Of a DNA stretch of 16,182 bases, positions 6,855 through 14,628 are shown one piece after another. The notes under the pieces were generated by a model. That model made no database searches. It saw only the letters and a list, made by a program, of their open reading frames with translations, and was not told where the DNA came from. This DNA comes from JBFWQM01 sp050249455 (lineage in GTDB: Bacteria > Pseudomonadota > Alphaproteobacteria > MPNO01 > VGEU01). The stretch lies in the NCBI GenBank assembly GCA_050249455.1, contig JBFWQM010000110.1, positions 1 through 16,182 of the forward strand. The letters run 5' to 3'. The first letter of the stretch is position 1, and the number at the start of each line of letters is the position of its first letter. Both the position numbers and the translations under genes were made by a program.

Positions 6855-7415
6855 AGCAAGCTGATGGTCGAGCGAATCCTGGCCGATTGCGGCGCCGCGC
6901 ATGGGCTGCAGTGGACGGCGCTGCGCTATTTCAACGCGAGCGGAGGAGACCCCGACGGCGAAACCGGCGAGGCGCACGACCCCGAGCCGCACCTCATCCC
7001 GCGCGCGCTGATGGCCGCCGAAGGCACGCTGCGCGACTTCCAGGTGTTCGGCACCGACTACCCCACCCCCGACGGCACCTGCATTCGCGACTACATCCAC
7101 GTCAGCGACCTCGCCGACGCGCACGTCGCGGCGCTGCGCTACCTCGCCGACGGCGGCGACAGCCTGCCGATCAGCCTCGGCGTCGGCCGCGGATTCTCGG
7201 TGCGCGAGATCCTGGACTCGGTGGAACGCGTCACCGGACGCAAGGTGCCGGCGACCTATGGCCCGCGCCGTCCCGGCGATCCCGCGATGCTGATCGCCGA
7301 CCCGTCCCGCGCGCGCACGCTGCTCGACTTCCGGCCGCGCTTCACCGAGATCGACCAGATCGTCGAGACCGCATGGGCGTGGCACAGCCGCCACGCCGAG
7401 CGCCGGCGCGCCTAG
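6855..7415 (+). CDS. galE: UDP-glucose 4-epimerase GalE, C-terminal half (5' lost in gap)
   Basis: These are the last 186 residues of an extended short-chain dehydrogenase of GalE type, which interconverts UDP-glucose and UDP-galactose for surface polysaccharides. The first visible residues, SKLMVE, contain the lysine of the catalytic YxxxK motif; its tyrosine and the NAD-binding Rossmann half lie in the gap. ALRYFNASGGDPDGETGE, HLIPRAL, FGTDYPTPDGTCIRDYIHV and DLADAHV are classic GalE sequence. GVGRGFSVREIL and the C-terminal RPGDPAMLIAD follow. Full-length relatives have about 330 residues. The gene converges on the terC-family gene and their stop codons overlap. GalE is far more likely than a related epimerase, but with half the protein missing the substrate is not certain. 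Confidence 0.9.
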   Translation, partial: SKLMVERILADCGAAHGLQWTALRYFNASGGDPDGETGEAHDPEPHLIPRALMAAEGTLRDFQVFGTDYPTPDGTCIRDYIHVSDLADAHVAALRYLADGGDSLPISLGVGRGFSVREILDSVERVTGRKVPATYGPRRPGDPAMLIADPSRARTLLDFRPRFTEIDQIVETAWAWHSRHAERRRA

Positions 7416-7424
7416 TCGGCGCGC
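7406..7424. terminator. GC hairpin over the shared stop of galE and terC
   Basis: GCGCGCC (7406-7412) pairs perfectly with GGCGCGC (7418-7424) around the 5-nt loop TAGTC. The overlapping stop codons of the two convergent genes (CTAG, 7412-7415) lie at the left edge of the loop. There is no intergenic space, so any transcription stop must lie here or inside the opposing gene. No T-tract is present. Confidence 0.4.
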
Positions 7425-8425
7425 GCGGCGCCGCGATGCGCCGCCGCGCCGTTCCGCCGGGTCTTGGCCAGGCTGTAGACCACGCCCGCCGCCAGGATGC
7501 CGAAGGTGATCGTCAAGGTCGCCGCCGGCGGCAGCTTTGCCACGCCCATCATGTCGGCCAGGAAGATCTTCGCGCCGATGAAGATCAGGACGGCCGACAA
7601 CGCATATTTCAGGTAGTGGAACCGGTGCACCATCGCCGCGAGCGCGAAGTAGAGCGCGCGCAGCCCCAGGATCGCGAAGATGTTCGACGTATAGACGATG
7701 AACGGGTCGGTGGTGATGGCGAAGATGGCCGGCACGGAGTCCACCGCGAAGATCACGTCGGCGATCTCGATCAGCACCAGCGCCAGCAGCATCGGCGTGA
7801 CGAACAGGCGCGACCTGCCGGTCTCCGCGCAGGCCTCGCGCACGAAGAAGCGGTCGCCGTGCAGGCGGTCCGTGACGTTGAGACGCCGGCGCATCAGCCG
7901 CAGCAGCGGGTTGCCGGCGACGTCGTAGGCCTTGTCGGCGAAGACCAGCATCTTGACGCCGGTCGCGATCAGGAACGCGGCGAAGACGTAGAGCACCCAG
8001 GAATACTGCGCGACCACCGTCGCGCCGAGCCCGATCATGACCGCCCGCAGCACGATGACGCCCAGGATGCCCCAGAACAGCACCCGGTGCTGGTGGATGC
8101 GCGGAATGGCGAGGTAGGTGAAGATCATCGCGATGACGAACACGTTGTCCATCGCGAGCGCCTTCTCGACGGCGAAGCCGGTCAGGTAGTTCATCCCCGC
8201 CTGCGCGCCGAGTTGCCACCACACCCAGCCGCCGAACAGCAGGCCCAGGCCGATATAGCCGGCGGACAGGAGCAGGCTTTCCCGCACCCCGATCTCGCGG
8301 CTCTTGCGGTGCAGGACGCCGAGGTCGAGCGTCAGCAATGTCAGGACGACCCCGAGGAAGCCCAGCCACATCCAGACGGGCTTGGTCAGCCACTCAGCGA
8401 ACAGGAATGTCGGGACGAGTTCCAT
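7412..8425 (-). CDS. TerC/Alx-family integral membrane protein
   Basis: This 337-residue polytopic membrane protein belongs to the TerC family. E. coli Alx of this family takes part in manganese and pH homeostasis, and other members are linked to tellurite resistance or to metal loading of exported proteins. About eight hydrophobic segments are visible. The two conserved acidic membrane motifs are present: MDNVFV at 92-97 (Asp93, Asn94) and ADVIFAVDSVPA at 222-233 (Asp223, Asp229). I chose ATG 8425 because AAGGGGG lies 6 nt upstream; a TTG at 8449 in the same frame is unlikely. It sits 149 bp after mfd on the same strand, behind a small hairpin near the start. No ter operon neighbours are seen, so a stress or metal role fits better than tellurite resistance. 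Confidence 0.9.
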   Translation of the reverse strand: MELVPTFLFAEWLTKPVWMWLGFLGVVLTLLTLDLGVLHRKSREIGVRESLLLSAGYIGLGLLFGGWVWWQLGAQAGMNYLTGFAVEKALAMDNVFVIAMIFTYLAIPRIHQHRVLFWGILGVIVLRAVMIGLGATVVAQYSWVLYVFAAFLIATGVKMLVFADKAYDVAGNPLLRLMRRRLNVTDRLHGDRFFVREACAETGRSRLFVTPMLLALVLIEIADVIFAVDSVPAIFAITTDPFIVYTSNIFAILGLRALYFALAAMVHRFHYLKYALSAVLIFIGAKIFLADMMGVAKLPPAATLTITFGILAAGVVYSLAKTRRNGAAAHRGAARAD

Positions 8426-8435
8426 GCCGGACCCC

Positions 8436-8454
8436 CTTGATGTTTCCAATCAAG
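8436..8454 (-). promoter_or_regulatory. Leader hairpin touching the terC ribosome site
   Basis: In the - strand transcript CUUGAU (8454-8449) pairs with AUCAAG (8441-8436) around a 7-nt loop. The AAG of the right arm is the start of the AAGGGGG ribosome site for the terC ATG at 8425. The fold could modulate translation. I did not find the manganese riboswitch (yybP-ykoY) consensus here. Confidence 0.35.
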
Positions 8455-8551
8455 CGTCGATCCGACATCGCGGCGTCGCGTGGACGGCCGCCAGAGGGGC
8501 CCGGATCAGCGAACGTCAAGTGGGGATTTGCCGCCGAGGCGTCAAGGGGGC

Positions 8552-8567
8552 CGCGGCGCCCGCCGCG
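8552..8567 (-). terminator. Hairpin just after mfd
   Basis: CGCGGC (8552-8557) pairs with GCCGCG (8562-8567) around a 4-nt loop, 7 nt past the mfd stop. On the - strand it is followed by a C-rich tract and then TT, not a U-run. It could end the sdhE-mfd transcript, but the support is only position and stem stability. Confidence 0.33.
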
Positions 8568-8574
8568 CGGTTCT

Positions 8575-11500
8575 TCAACGGCCGCGGCGGGCGGGCGGGC
8601 GGGCGGCGGTGGTCATCGCGGGTTCGCCGCGGCGCGGCTGCACCGGTGCGGGAGCCGCGCCGCCCTTGGCGGGCGACGTGGCGATCTCCGCCAGCTTGCG
8701 GGCGACCTGCGCGGCCCCCTTCAGCCGCGCTTCGGCGTTCGGCCAGTCGCGCTGGTAGACCACCTTGTGGTCCGGCCGGACCCGCGTGCGCCCGACCTCG
8801 GCGGTGATGAACTCGACCAGGCCGGCGGGATTGGGGAACGTGTTGCCGCGGAAGCTGACCACCGCGCCCTTCGGCCCGACGTCGAGCTTCTCGATGCCGG
8901 CGGTGCGGCACGGCCGCTTCAGCGTGACGATCTTGAGCAGGTTGTCGACCTCTCCCGGCAGCGGCCCGAAGCGGTCGATCAGCTCGGCGGCGAAGGCCTC
9001 GATCTCCGCCTCGCTCTCCAGCGTCGCCAGCCGGCGGTAGAGGCCGAGCCGGACGCCGAGGTCGGCGACGTAGGCTTCCGGGATCAGCACCGCGATGTCG
9101 ATGTTGATGTGCGGGCTCCAGCTGTCCTCCTCGACCGCCGCGCCGCGGGCGGCGGCGATCGCCTCCTCCAGCATCTGCTGGTAGAGCTCCACGCCGACCT
9201 CGCGGATGTGGCCCGACTGCTCCTCGCCAAGGAGGTTGCCGGCGCCGCGGATGTCGAGGTCGTGGCTCGCCAGTGTGAAGCCGGCGCCCAGGGTGTCGAG
9301 CGCCTGCAGCACCTCCAGCCGCTTCGAGGCGGCCGGCGTCAGCACCTGGCCCGGCGGCACGGTGAGGTAGCAGTAGGCGCGCAGCTTCGACCGCCCGACG
9401 CGGCCGCGCAGCTGGTAAAGCTGCGCCAGGCCGAACATGTCGGCGCGGTGGACGATCAGCGTGTTGGCGGTCGGGATGTCGAGGCCGGATTCCACGATTT
9501 GGGTCGACAGCAGGAGGTCGATCGAGTGGTCGTAGAAGGCGTTCATCACGTTTTCCAGCGTCCGCGTCGGCATGCGGCCGTGGGCGACGCCGACCTTGAT
9601 CTCCGGCACCAGCTCGCGCAGCCGCTCGGTCACCTGCGGCAGGTCCTCGATGCGCGGGCAGACATAGAACGTCTGGCCGCCGCGGAACTGCTCGCGCATG
9701 ATCGCCTCGCGGATCACCACGGGGTCGAACGGCAGCACGAAGGTGCGCACCGCCAGCCGGTCCACCGGCGGCGTGGCGATCAGACTCATGTCCTTGACGC
9801 CGGTCATCGCCATCTGGAGCGTGCGCGGGATCGGCGTCGCGGTCAGGGTCAGCACGTGGACGTCGGCCTTGAGCTGCTTCAGCCGCTCCTTCTGCGCGAC
9901 GCCGAAGTGCTGCTCCTCGTCCACGATCAGGAGCCCGAGGCTGCGGAAGCCGACTCCCTTGCCCAGGATGGCGTGGGTGCCGACCACGATATCGACCCGC
10001 CCGGCGGTCAGGTCGCTCTTGGTCTGCGCCGCCTCCTTGGCCGACGACAGCCGCGAGAGCTGTTCGACGCGCACCGGCAGGCCGCGGAAGCGGTCGCGGA
10101 ACAGCGCGAAGTGCTGGCGGCACAGCAACGTCGTCGGCACCACGACGGCGACCTGGAAGCCAGCCATCACGGCCAGGAAGGCGGCGCGCACCGCCACCTC
10201 GGTCTTGCCGAAGCCGACGTCGCCGCAGATCAGCCGGTCCATCGCGCGCCCGGAGTCGAGGTCGGACACAACGTCGGTGATCGCCTTGAGCTGGTCCTCG
10301 GTCTCCGAGTAGGGGAAGCGGGCGCAGAATTCCTCAAACGCCGCGGCCGTCGCCGAGACGTGGGCGGCGGGCCGCACCGCGCGCGCCGCCGCGACCTTGA
10401 TGAGCTGGTCGGCCATGTCGCGCAGCCGCTGCTTCAGCTTGGCCTTGCGCGACTGCCAAGCGACGCCGCCCAGCTTGTCGAGCGCCGCCCCGGCGTCGGC
10501 CGAGCCGTAGCGGGTCAGCATCTCGATGTTCTCGACCGGCACGAACAGCCGGTCGCCGCCGGCATAGGTCAGCCGCAGGCAGTCGTGCGCCGCGCCGGAC
10601 ACCGAGACCGCCTCCAGCCCCTCGTAGCGGCCGATGCCGTGGTCCATATGGACGACGAAATCACCGGCGGCGAGGTCGGACACGTCGGCGATGAAGTTCT
10701 CCGCCTTGCGCCTGCGGCGGGCCGGACGGACCATCCGGTCGCCCAGGATGTCCTGCTCGCCGATCACCGTGAGCTCGGCATCGGTGAAGCCGTGCTCCAG
10801 GCCCAGGACGGCGAGCGCCGCGGTGTGGCGCGGCAGCGCCTCGACCGCCCGCCAGTCGTCCACGACGGCGAGGTCGACCACGCCGTGCTCGGCCAGGAGA
10901 TGGCTCAGCCGTTCGCGCGAGCCGGGCGTGTAGGCGGCGACGACCACGCGCCGCGCCTTGGCCCGCTCCGCGTCGATGTAGTCGCGCAGCGCGTCGAACA
11001 CGTTGCCGTCGCCGGACTTCTCCGCCCACTCGCTCTTGGCCTGCGCGCGGATCGCGGCGAAGTCGGCGACGCGGCGGCCGCCGAAGTCGGTCGCCGGCCC
11101 TGCCTGCGCCGAAGCTTCGGCGAACGGCGAGAATTGGCCCACCGTCCGCTTGCCCAGCATCTGGTCCCAGGCATTGCGGTCGAGATAGAGCTTCGCCGGC
11201 GGCAGCGGCCGGTACGGCGGCGCGAGGTCGGCGGCGTCGCGGCCGGCGGGCTTCGCCTCCATGAACGTAAGCCGGGCCTGGTAGTAGTCCGCGATCGTTT
11301 CGAAGCGCGCATCGCGCGCCTCCTCGACCTGCGCGTCGAGCGTCACCGGCGCGCCGGGCACGTAGTCGAGCAGCATCTCAAGGCCGGGGTGGAACAGTGG
11401 CAGCCAGTGCTCCATGCCAAGGTGCTTGCGGCCTTCCGACACCGCGACGTAGATCGGGTCGTCGGTGACCGAGCCGAAAAGCTCGCGGTAGCCGACGCGG

Positions 11501-12192
11501 AAGCGTTCGATCGACTCGGCGTCGAGGCTGATCTCCGACACCGGTTCCAGCACCACGGTTTCGCGGTCGGCGGTGGATCGCTGCGTGCCGGCGTCGAACG
11601 TCCGAATGCGCTCGACCGTATCGCCGAACAGGTCGACGCGCACCGGTTCCTCGCTGACCGGCGGGAAGATGTCGATGATGTCGCCGCGGATGGCGTATTC
11701 GCCGGGCTCGCGCACCGTGCCGGTGCGCCCGTAGCCGTTGGCGGCGAGGAAGCGGGTCAGCTGCTCCACGTCCACGATGGCGCCGGGGCGCAGGGTCAGC
11801 GTCGCCTCGGCGAAGGCGCTGCGGCGCGGCACCCGCTGCAGGATGGCGTTGATCGTGGTCAGGAGCACCCGCGGCCCCGCCGGCACCGGCGCCGCCGCCA
11901 GGCGGACCAGCGTGCTCACCCGCTCGCCGACGATCTCCGGGTTCGGGGAGACGCGGTCGTAGGGCAGGCAATCCCACGCCGGAAATCGAAGGATTTCAAC
12001 TTCCGGCGCGAAGAACTGGATGTTCTCTGCGAGCCGCGCCAGCCGCGCGTCGTCGCGCGCGACGTGGACCAGGCCGGTGGCCCGCGCCACCCCCGTCGCG
12101 AGTCGCGCGATCACCAGGGCATCGTAGCCTTCGGGCACGCCGGCAAGCGCCGCGCGGCCCTCGAAATTCGACAGATTATCCAGCGGACTCAA
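8575..12192 (-). CDS. mfd: Transcription-repair coupling factor Mfd
   Basis: This 1205-residue SF2 translocase removes RNA polymerase stalled at DNA lesions and recruits UvrA. The N-terminal UvrB-like modules come first. The RNA polymerase-interaction region begins near residue 505, with GDFVVHMDHGIGRYEGLE. The helicase core has Walker A GDVGFGKTE (657-665), DEEQHFG (from 758) and TATPIPRTLQMAMTG. Motif VI and the translocation motif follow at QLYQLRGRVGR. The C-terminal domain ends in an Ala/Pro/Arg-rich tail of about 30 residues. The start is TTG 12192, which overlaps the sdhE stop as TTGA; no in-frame ATG lies nearby upstream and the N-terminus FEGRAALAGVPEGYDALV fits alphaproteobacterial Mfd. 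It is about 50 residues longer than E. coli Mfd, mostly from the tail. It is probably translated by coupling to sdhE. Confidence 0.97.
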   Translation of the reverse strand: MSPLDNLSNFEGRAALAGVPEGYDALVIARLATGVARATGLVHVARDDARLARLAENIQFFAPEVEILRFPAWDCLPYDRVSPNPEIVGERVSTLVRLAAAPVPAGPRVLLTTINAILQRVPRRSAFAEATLTLRPGAIVDVEQLTRFLAANGYGRTGTVREPGEYAIRGDIIDIFPPVSEEPVRVDLFGDTVERIRTFDAGTQRSTADRETVVLEPVSEISLDAESIERFRVGYRELFGSVTDDPIYVAVSEGRKHLGMEHWLPLFHPGLEMLLDYVPGAPVTLDAQVEEARDARFETIADYYQARLTFMEAKPAGRDAADLAPPYRPLPPAKLYLDRNAWDQMLGKRTVGQFSPFAEASAQAGPATDFGGRRVADFAAIRAQAKSEWAEKSGDGNVFDALRDYIDAERAKARRVVVAAYTPGSRERLSHLLAEHGVVDLAVVDDWRAVEALPRHTAALAVLGLEHGFTDAELTVIGEQDILGDRMVRPARRRRKAENFIADVSDLAAGDFVVHMDHGIGRYEGLEAVSVSGAAHDCLRLTYAGGDRLFVPVENIEMLTRYGSADAGAALDKLGGVAWQSRKAKLKQRLRDMADQLIKVAAARAVRPAAHVSATAAAFEEFCARFPYSETEDQLKAITDVVSDLDSGRAMDRLICGDVGFGKTEVAVRAAFLAVMAGFQVAVVVPTTLLCRQHFALFRDRFRGLPVRVEQLSRLSSAKEAAQTKSDLTAGRVDIVVGTHAILGKGVGFRSLGLLIVDEEQHFGVAQKERLKQLKADVHVLTLTATPIPRTLQMAMTGVKDMSLIATPPVDRLAVRTFVLPFDPVVIREAIMREQFRGGQTFYVCPRIEDLPQVTERLRELVPEIKVGVAHGRMPTRTLENVMNAFYDHSIDLLLSTQIVESGLDIPTANTLIVHRADMFGLAQLYQLRGRVGRSKLRAYCYLTVPPGQVLTPAASKRLEVLQALDTLGAGFTLASHDLDIRGAGNLLGEEQSGHIREVGVELYQQMLEEAIAAARGAAVEEDSWSPHINIDIAVLIPEAYVADLGVRLGLYRRLATLESEAEIEAFAAELIDRFGPLPGEVDNLLKIVTLKRPCRTAGIEKLDVGPKGAVVSFRGNTFPNPAGLVEFITAEVGRTRVRPDHKVVYQRDWPNAEARLKGAAQVARKLAEIATSPAKGGAAPAPVQPRRGEPAMTTAARPPARRGR

Positions 12193-12461
12193 TGTTTTCG
12201 CTGCGCGATTTTGAAGTTTTTGAGCAACGTCATGACGTCGTGGTCGAACTCGGCAGGCACGGGTTCCCAGCCGCCGATCCAGCTCAACAGCTCGTTGTCG
12301 TTGCGCTCCAGCAGGGCCTCGAAGCGGGCCACCTGGTCCTCGGTCAGACGGTCCATGTGCGCTCTTGCGAAGCCGCCGAGAACCATGTCGCTCTCGCGCG
12401 TGCCACGCCGCAGGCTGCGGAACAACGCGCGCTTGCGCCGTCCCGCCAGACCGTCCGCCAT
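12189..12461 (-). CDS. sdhE: FAD assembly factor SdhE (DUF339/CptB)
   Basis: This small 90-residue protein helps attach FAD covalently to the succinate dehydrogenase flavoprotein. The family signature RGxxExD is intact as Arg19-Gly20, Glu23 and Asp25 (RRGTRESD), followed by MVLGGFARAHM, LTEDQVARFEALLERNDNELLSWI and WEPVPAEFD. Length is normal. The ATG at 12461 has a near-perfect GGAGGGG 6 nt upstream; longer frames reaching 12740 would overlap recG and have no family support. Its stop overlaps the mfd TTG start, and the sdhE-mfd order opposite recG is common in alphaproteobacteria. A good promoter lies just upstream. Confidence 0.95.
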   Translation of the reverse strand: MADGLAGRRKRALFRSLRRGTRESDMVLGGFARAHMDRLTEDQVARFEALLERNDNELLSWIGGWEPVPAEFDHDVMTLLKNFKIAQRKH

Positions 12462-12488
12462 TGCCAGCCCCTCCGCTTCGCCTAGGAT
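12461..12488 (+). promoter_or_regulatory. Candidate promoter of recG
   Basis: TTGCCA (12461-12466) and TAGGAT (12483-12488) are 16 bp apart and match the consensus at five and four of six positions. The -35 box overlaps the sdhE start codon, and the -10 box overlaps the -10 box of the opposing sdhE promoter. TATAAA at 12488-12493 is an alternative -10, but its spacing of 21 bp to the same -35 is too long. Confidence 0.4.
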
Positions 12489-12514
12489 ATAAAGCCTCGC
12501 CGCTTTGCTGTCAG
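12486..12514 (-). promoter_or_regulatory. Promoter of sdhE-mfd
   Basis: On the - strand CTGACA (12514-12509) and TATATC (12491-12486) are exactly 17 bp apart. They match the housekeeping consensus at five and four of six positions. Transcription would start about 18 nt before the sdhE ATG, leaving just room for its GGAGGGG ribosome site. This is the best promoter match in the window. Confidence 0.6.
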
Positions 12515-12540
12515 CCCCTTCGCCGGACCTTTCCGCGCCC

Positions 12541-14622
12541 ATGCGCCCGCAAGTCCTGTTCCCCCTGTTCGCACCGGTCACCGCCCTGCCCGGCGTCGGC
12601 CCGCGGCTGGGCAAGCTGGTCGAGAGGCTTGCCGGGCCGCACGTCGTGAACCTGCTCTGGCACCTGCCGTCCGGCCTGATCGACCGGCGGTTTGCGCCCA
12701 AGGTCGCGCAGGCCCCGGACGGCGTCGTGGCCACCATCACCGTGCGGGTCGAGGCGCACGTCGCGCCGCGCAGCCCGCGCGCGCCCTACAAGGTGATCTG
12801 CAGCGACGACACCGGCGCGATCGAGCTCGTGTTCTTCCATCCGCGCATCGATTACCTGCAGAAGACCCTGCCGGTCGGCGCGACGCGGGTGGTGAGCGGT
12901 AAGGTGGAGCACTACGGCGGTGCGCCGCAGATCACCCATCCCGACCACATCGCCGAGCCGGCGGAGCTGGCGGCGCTTGCTGCGGTCGAGCCAATCTACC
13001 CGCTGACCGGAGGCCTGCCGCCGCGGGTGCTGGCGCGCGCGGTGCGCGAGTCGGTGTCGCGCGCGCCCGACCTGCCGGAATGGCAGGAGCCGGCCTGGCT
13101 TGCCCGCCAGGGGTGGACGGCCTGGCGCGACGCGGTGCGCACCGCCCACGCGCCGGCGGCGGCAGCCGACCTTGCGCCCGACGCGCCGGCGCGCCGCCGG
13201 CTCGCCTACGACGAGCTTCTGGCCAACCAGCTGGCGCTGGCGCTGGTGCGCGCGAGCCAGCGCAAGCTGCCCGGGCGGCGCGTCCGCGGCGACGGCCGCC
13301 TGCGCCGCCAGGCCGTGGCCGGCCTGCCCTACACGCTGACCGGGGCGCAGTCGCGGGCGCTGGCCGACATCGACGCCGACATGGCTGCCGACGGCCGGAT
13401 GCTGCGGCTGCTGCAGGGCGACGTCGGCAGCGGCAAGACGGTGGTCGCCTTCCTTGCCATGCTGACGGCGGTCGAGGCCGGCGGCCAGGCCGCGCTGATG
13501 GCGCCGACGGAGCTGCTCGCGCGCCAGCATTTCGCGACCATCGCGCCGCTCGCCGAGAAGATCGGAATCCCGGTCGTCCTGCTGACCGGCCGCGAACGCA
13601 GCCGCGGCCGCGACGCGATCCTGGAGGGCCTGGCGACCGGCGCCACGCCGATCGCGGTCGGCACCCATGCGCTCCTGCAGGAGGACGTGACGTTCAACGA
13701 CCTGATGCTCGCCGTGGTGGACGAGCAGCACCGCTTCGGCGTCAACCAGCGGGTCGGCCTATCGGCGAAGGGGCGCGCGGTCGACGTGCTGGTGATGTCG
13801 GCGACGCCGATCCCGCGCACGCTGATGATGAGCGCGTACGGCGACCTCGACGTGTCGCGGCTCGACGAGAAGCCGGCCGGCCGACGGCCGATCGACACCC
13901 GCGTCGTCCCGCTGTCGCGCATGGCCGACGTGATCGAGGCCGTCGACAGGGCGATCCAGGGCGGCGCGCGGGTCTACTGGGTCTGCCCGCTGGTCGAGGA
14001 GTCGGAGGTCGTGGACCTCGCCGCCGCGACCGAGCGCTATCGCTCGCTCGAGGGCCGGTTCGGGCCGCGGGTCGGGCTGCTGCACGGCCGCCTCAAGGCG
14101 GCGGAGAAGGACGCGGTGATGCGCCGCTTCACCGCCGGCGAGCTGTCCGTCCTGGTCGCCACGACGGTGATCGAGGTCGGAGTCGACGTGCCGGAGGCGA
14201 CCATCATGGTGATCGAGCAGGCTGAGCGGTTCGGCCTCGCCCAGCTGCACCAGCTGCGCGGGCGCATCGGCCGAGGCGACCGGCCGTCGACCTGCATCCT
14301 GCTGCGGGCCGAGGCGGTCGGCGAGACGGCGCGCGCCCGTCTCGCCACCCTGCGCGAGACCGACGACGGCTTCAGGATCGCCGAGGAGGACCTCAGGCTG
14401 CGCGGCGCCGGCGAGATGCTGGGCACCCGCCAGAGCGGCCTGCCCGCGTTCCGCCTGGTCGACTACGCCGCCCACGCCGACCTGTTCGGCGCCGCGCAGG
14501 ACGACGCGCGGCTGGTCATCGACCGCGACCCAGACCTCGCCACCCCGCGCGGCAAGGCGCTGCGCATCCTGCTCTATCTCTTCGAGCGCGACGCGGTCGC
14601 CGGCACGCTGCGGTCGGGCTGA
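12541..14622 (+). CDS. recG: ATP-dependent DNA helicase RecG
   Basis: This 693-residue SF2 helicase remodels stalled replication forks and Holliday junctions. The N-terminal wedge/OB domain includes LPGVGPRLGKLVERL and GVVATITVRVEAHV. Helicase motifs are complete: Walker A GDVGSGKT (293-300), APTELLARQH, DEQHRFG (394-400), SATPIPRT (420-427), and QLRGRIGRG (571-579), which belongs to the translocation motif shared with Mfd. The C-terminal RLRGAGEMLGTRQSG is typical. I chose ATG 12541 since MRPQVLFPLFAPVTALPGVGP is the usual alphaproteobacterial RecG N-terminus; a TTG at 12505 would add 12 residues. The ribosome site is weak. It is divergent from sdhE-mfd, with 79 bp between start codons, and converges on the DUF502 gene with only 6 bp between stops. 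Confidence 0.97.
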   Translation: MRPQVLFPLFAPVTALPGVGPRLGKLVERLAGPHVVNLLWHLPSGLIDRRFAPKVAQAPDGVVATITVRVEAHVAPRSPRAPYKVICSDDTGAIELVFFHPRIDYLQKTLPVGATRVVSGKVEHYGGAPQITHPDHIAEPAELAALAAVEPIYPLTGGLPPRVLARAVRESVSRAPDLPEWQEPAWLARQGWTAWRDAVRTAHAPAAAADLAPDAPARRRLAYDELLANQLALALVRASQRKLPGRRVRGDGRLRRQAVAGLPYTLTGAQSRALADIDADMAADGRMLRLLQGDVGSGKTVVAFLAMLTAVEAGGQAALMAPTELLARQHFATIAPLAEKIGIPVVLLTGRERSRGRDAILEGLATGATPIAVGTHALLQEDVTFNDLMLAVVDEQHRFGVNQRVGLSAKGRAVDVLVMSATPIPRTLMMSAYGDLDVSRLDEKPAGRRPIDTRVVPLSRMADVIEAVDRAIQGGARVYWVCPLVEESEVVDLAAATERYRSLEGRFGPRVGLLHGRLKAAEKDAVMRRFTAGELSVLVATTVIEVGVDVPEATIMVIEQAERFGLAQLHQLRGRIGRGDRPSTCILLRAEAVGETARARLATLRETDDGFRIAEEDLRLRGAGEMLGTRQSGLPAFRLVDYAAHADLFGAAQDDARLVIDRDPDLATPRGKALRILLYLFERDAVAGTLRSG

Positions 14623-14628
14623 GCGCCT

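Noticed and set aside
5124..8393. A 1089-codon open frame on the - strand
   Set aside because: It crosses the N run and is antisense to egtD, the DsbA-like gene and galE, and overlaps terC in another frame. Its protein is Arg/Gly/Asp-rich, as expected of GC-rich antisense reading.
8426..8574. A manganese riboswitch before terC
   Set aside because: Expected from the family, but I cannot find the conserved yybP-ykoY loop sequences in the leader.
8338..12492. A 1384-codon open frame on the + strand
   Set aside because: It is antisense to nearly all of mfd, whose own family motifs are intact. Repeated Arg/Asp/Ala/His composition marks a mirror frame.
12511..13731. A 406-codon open frame on the - strand
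   Set aside because: It is antisense to recG, which is complete with all helicase motifs.
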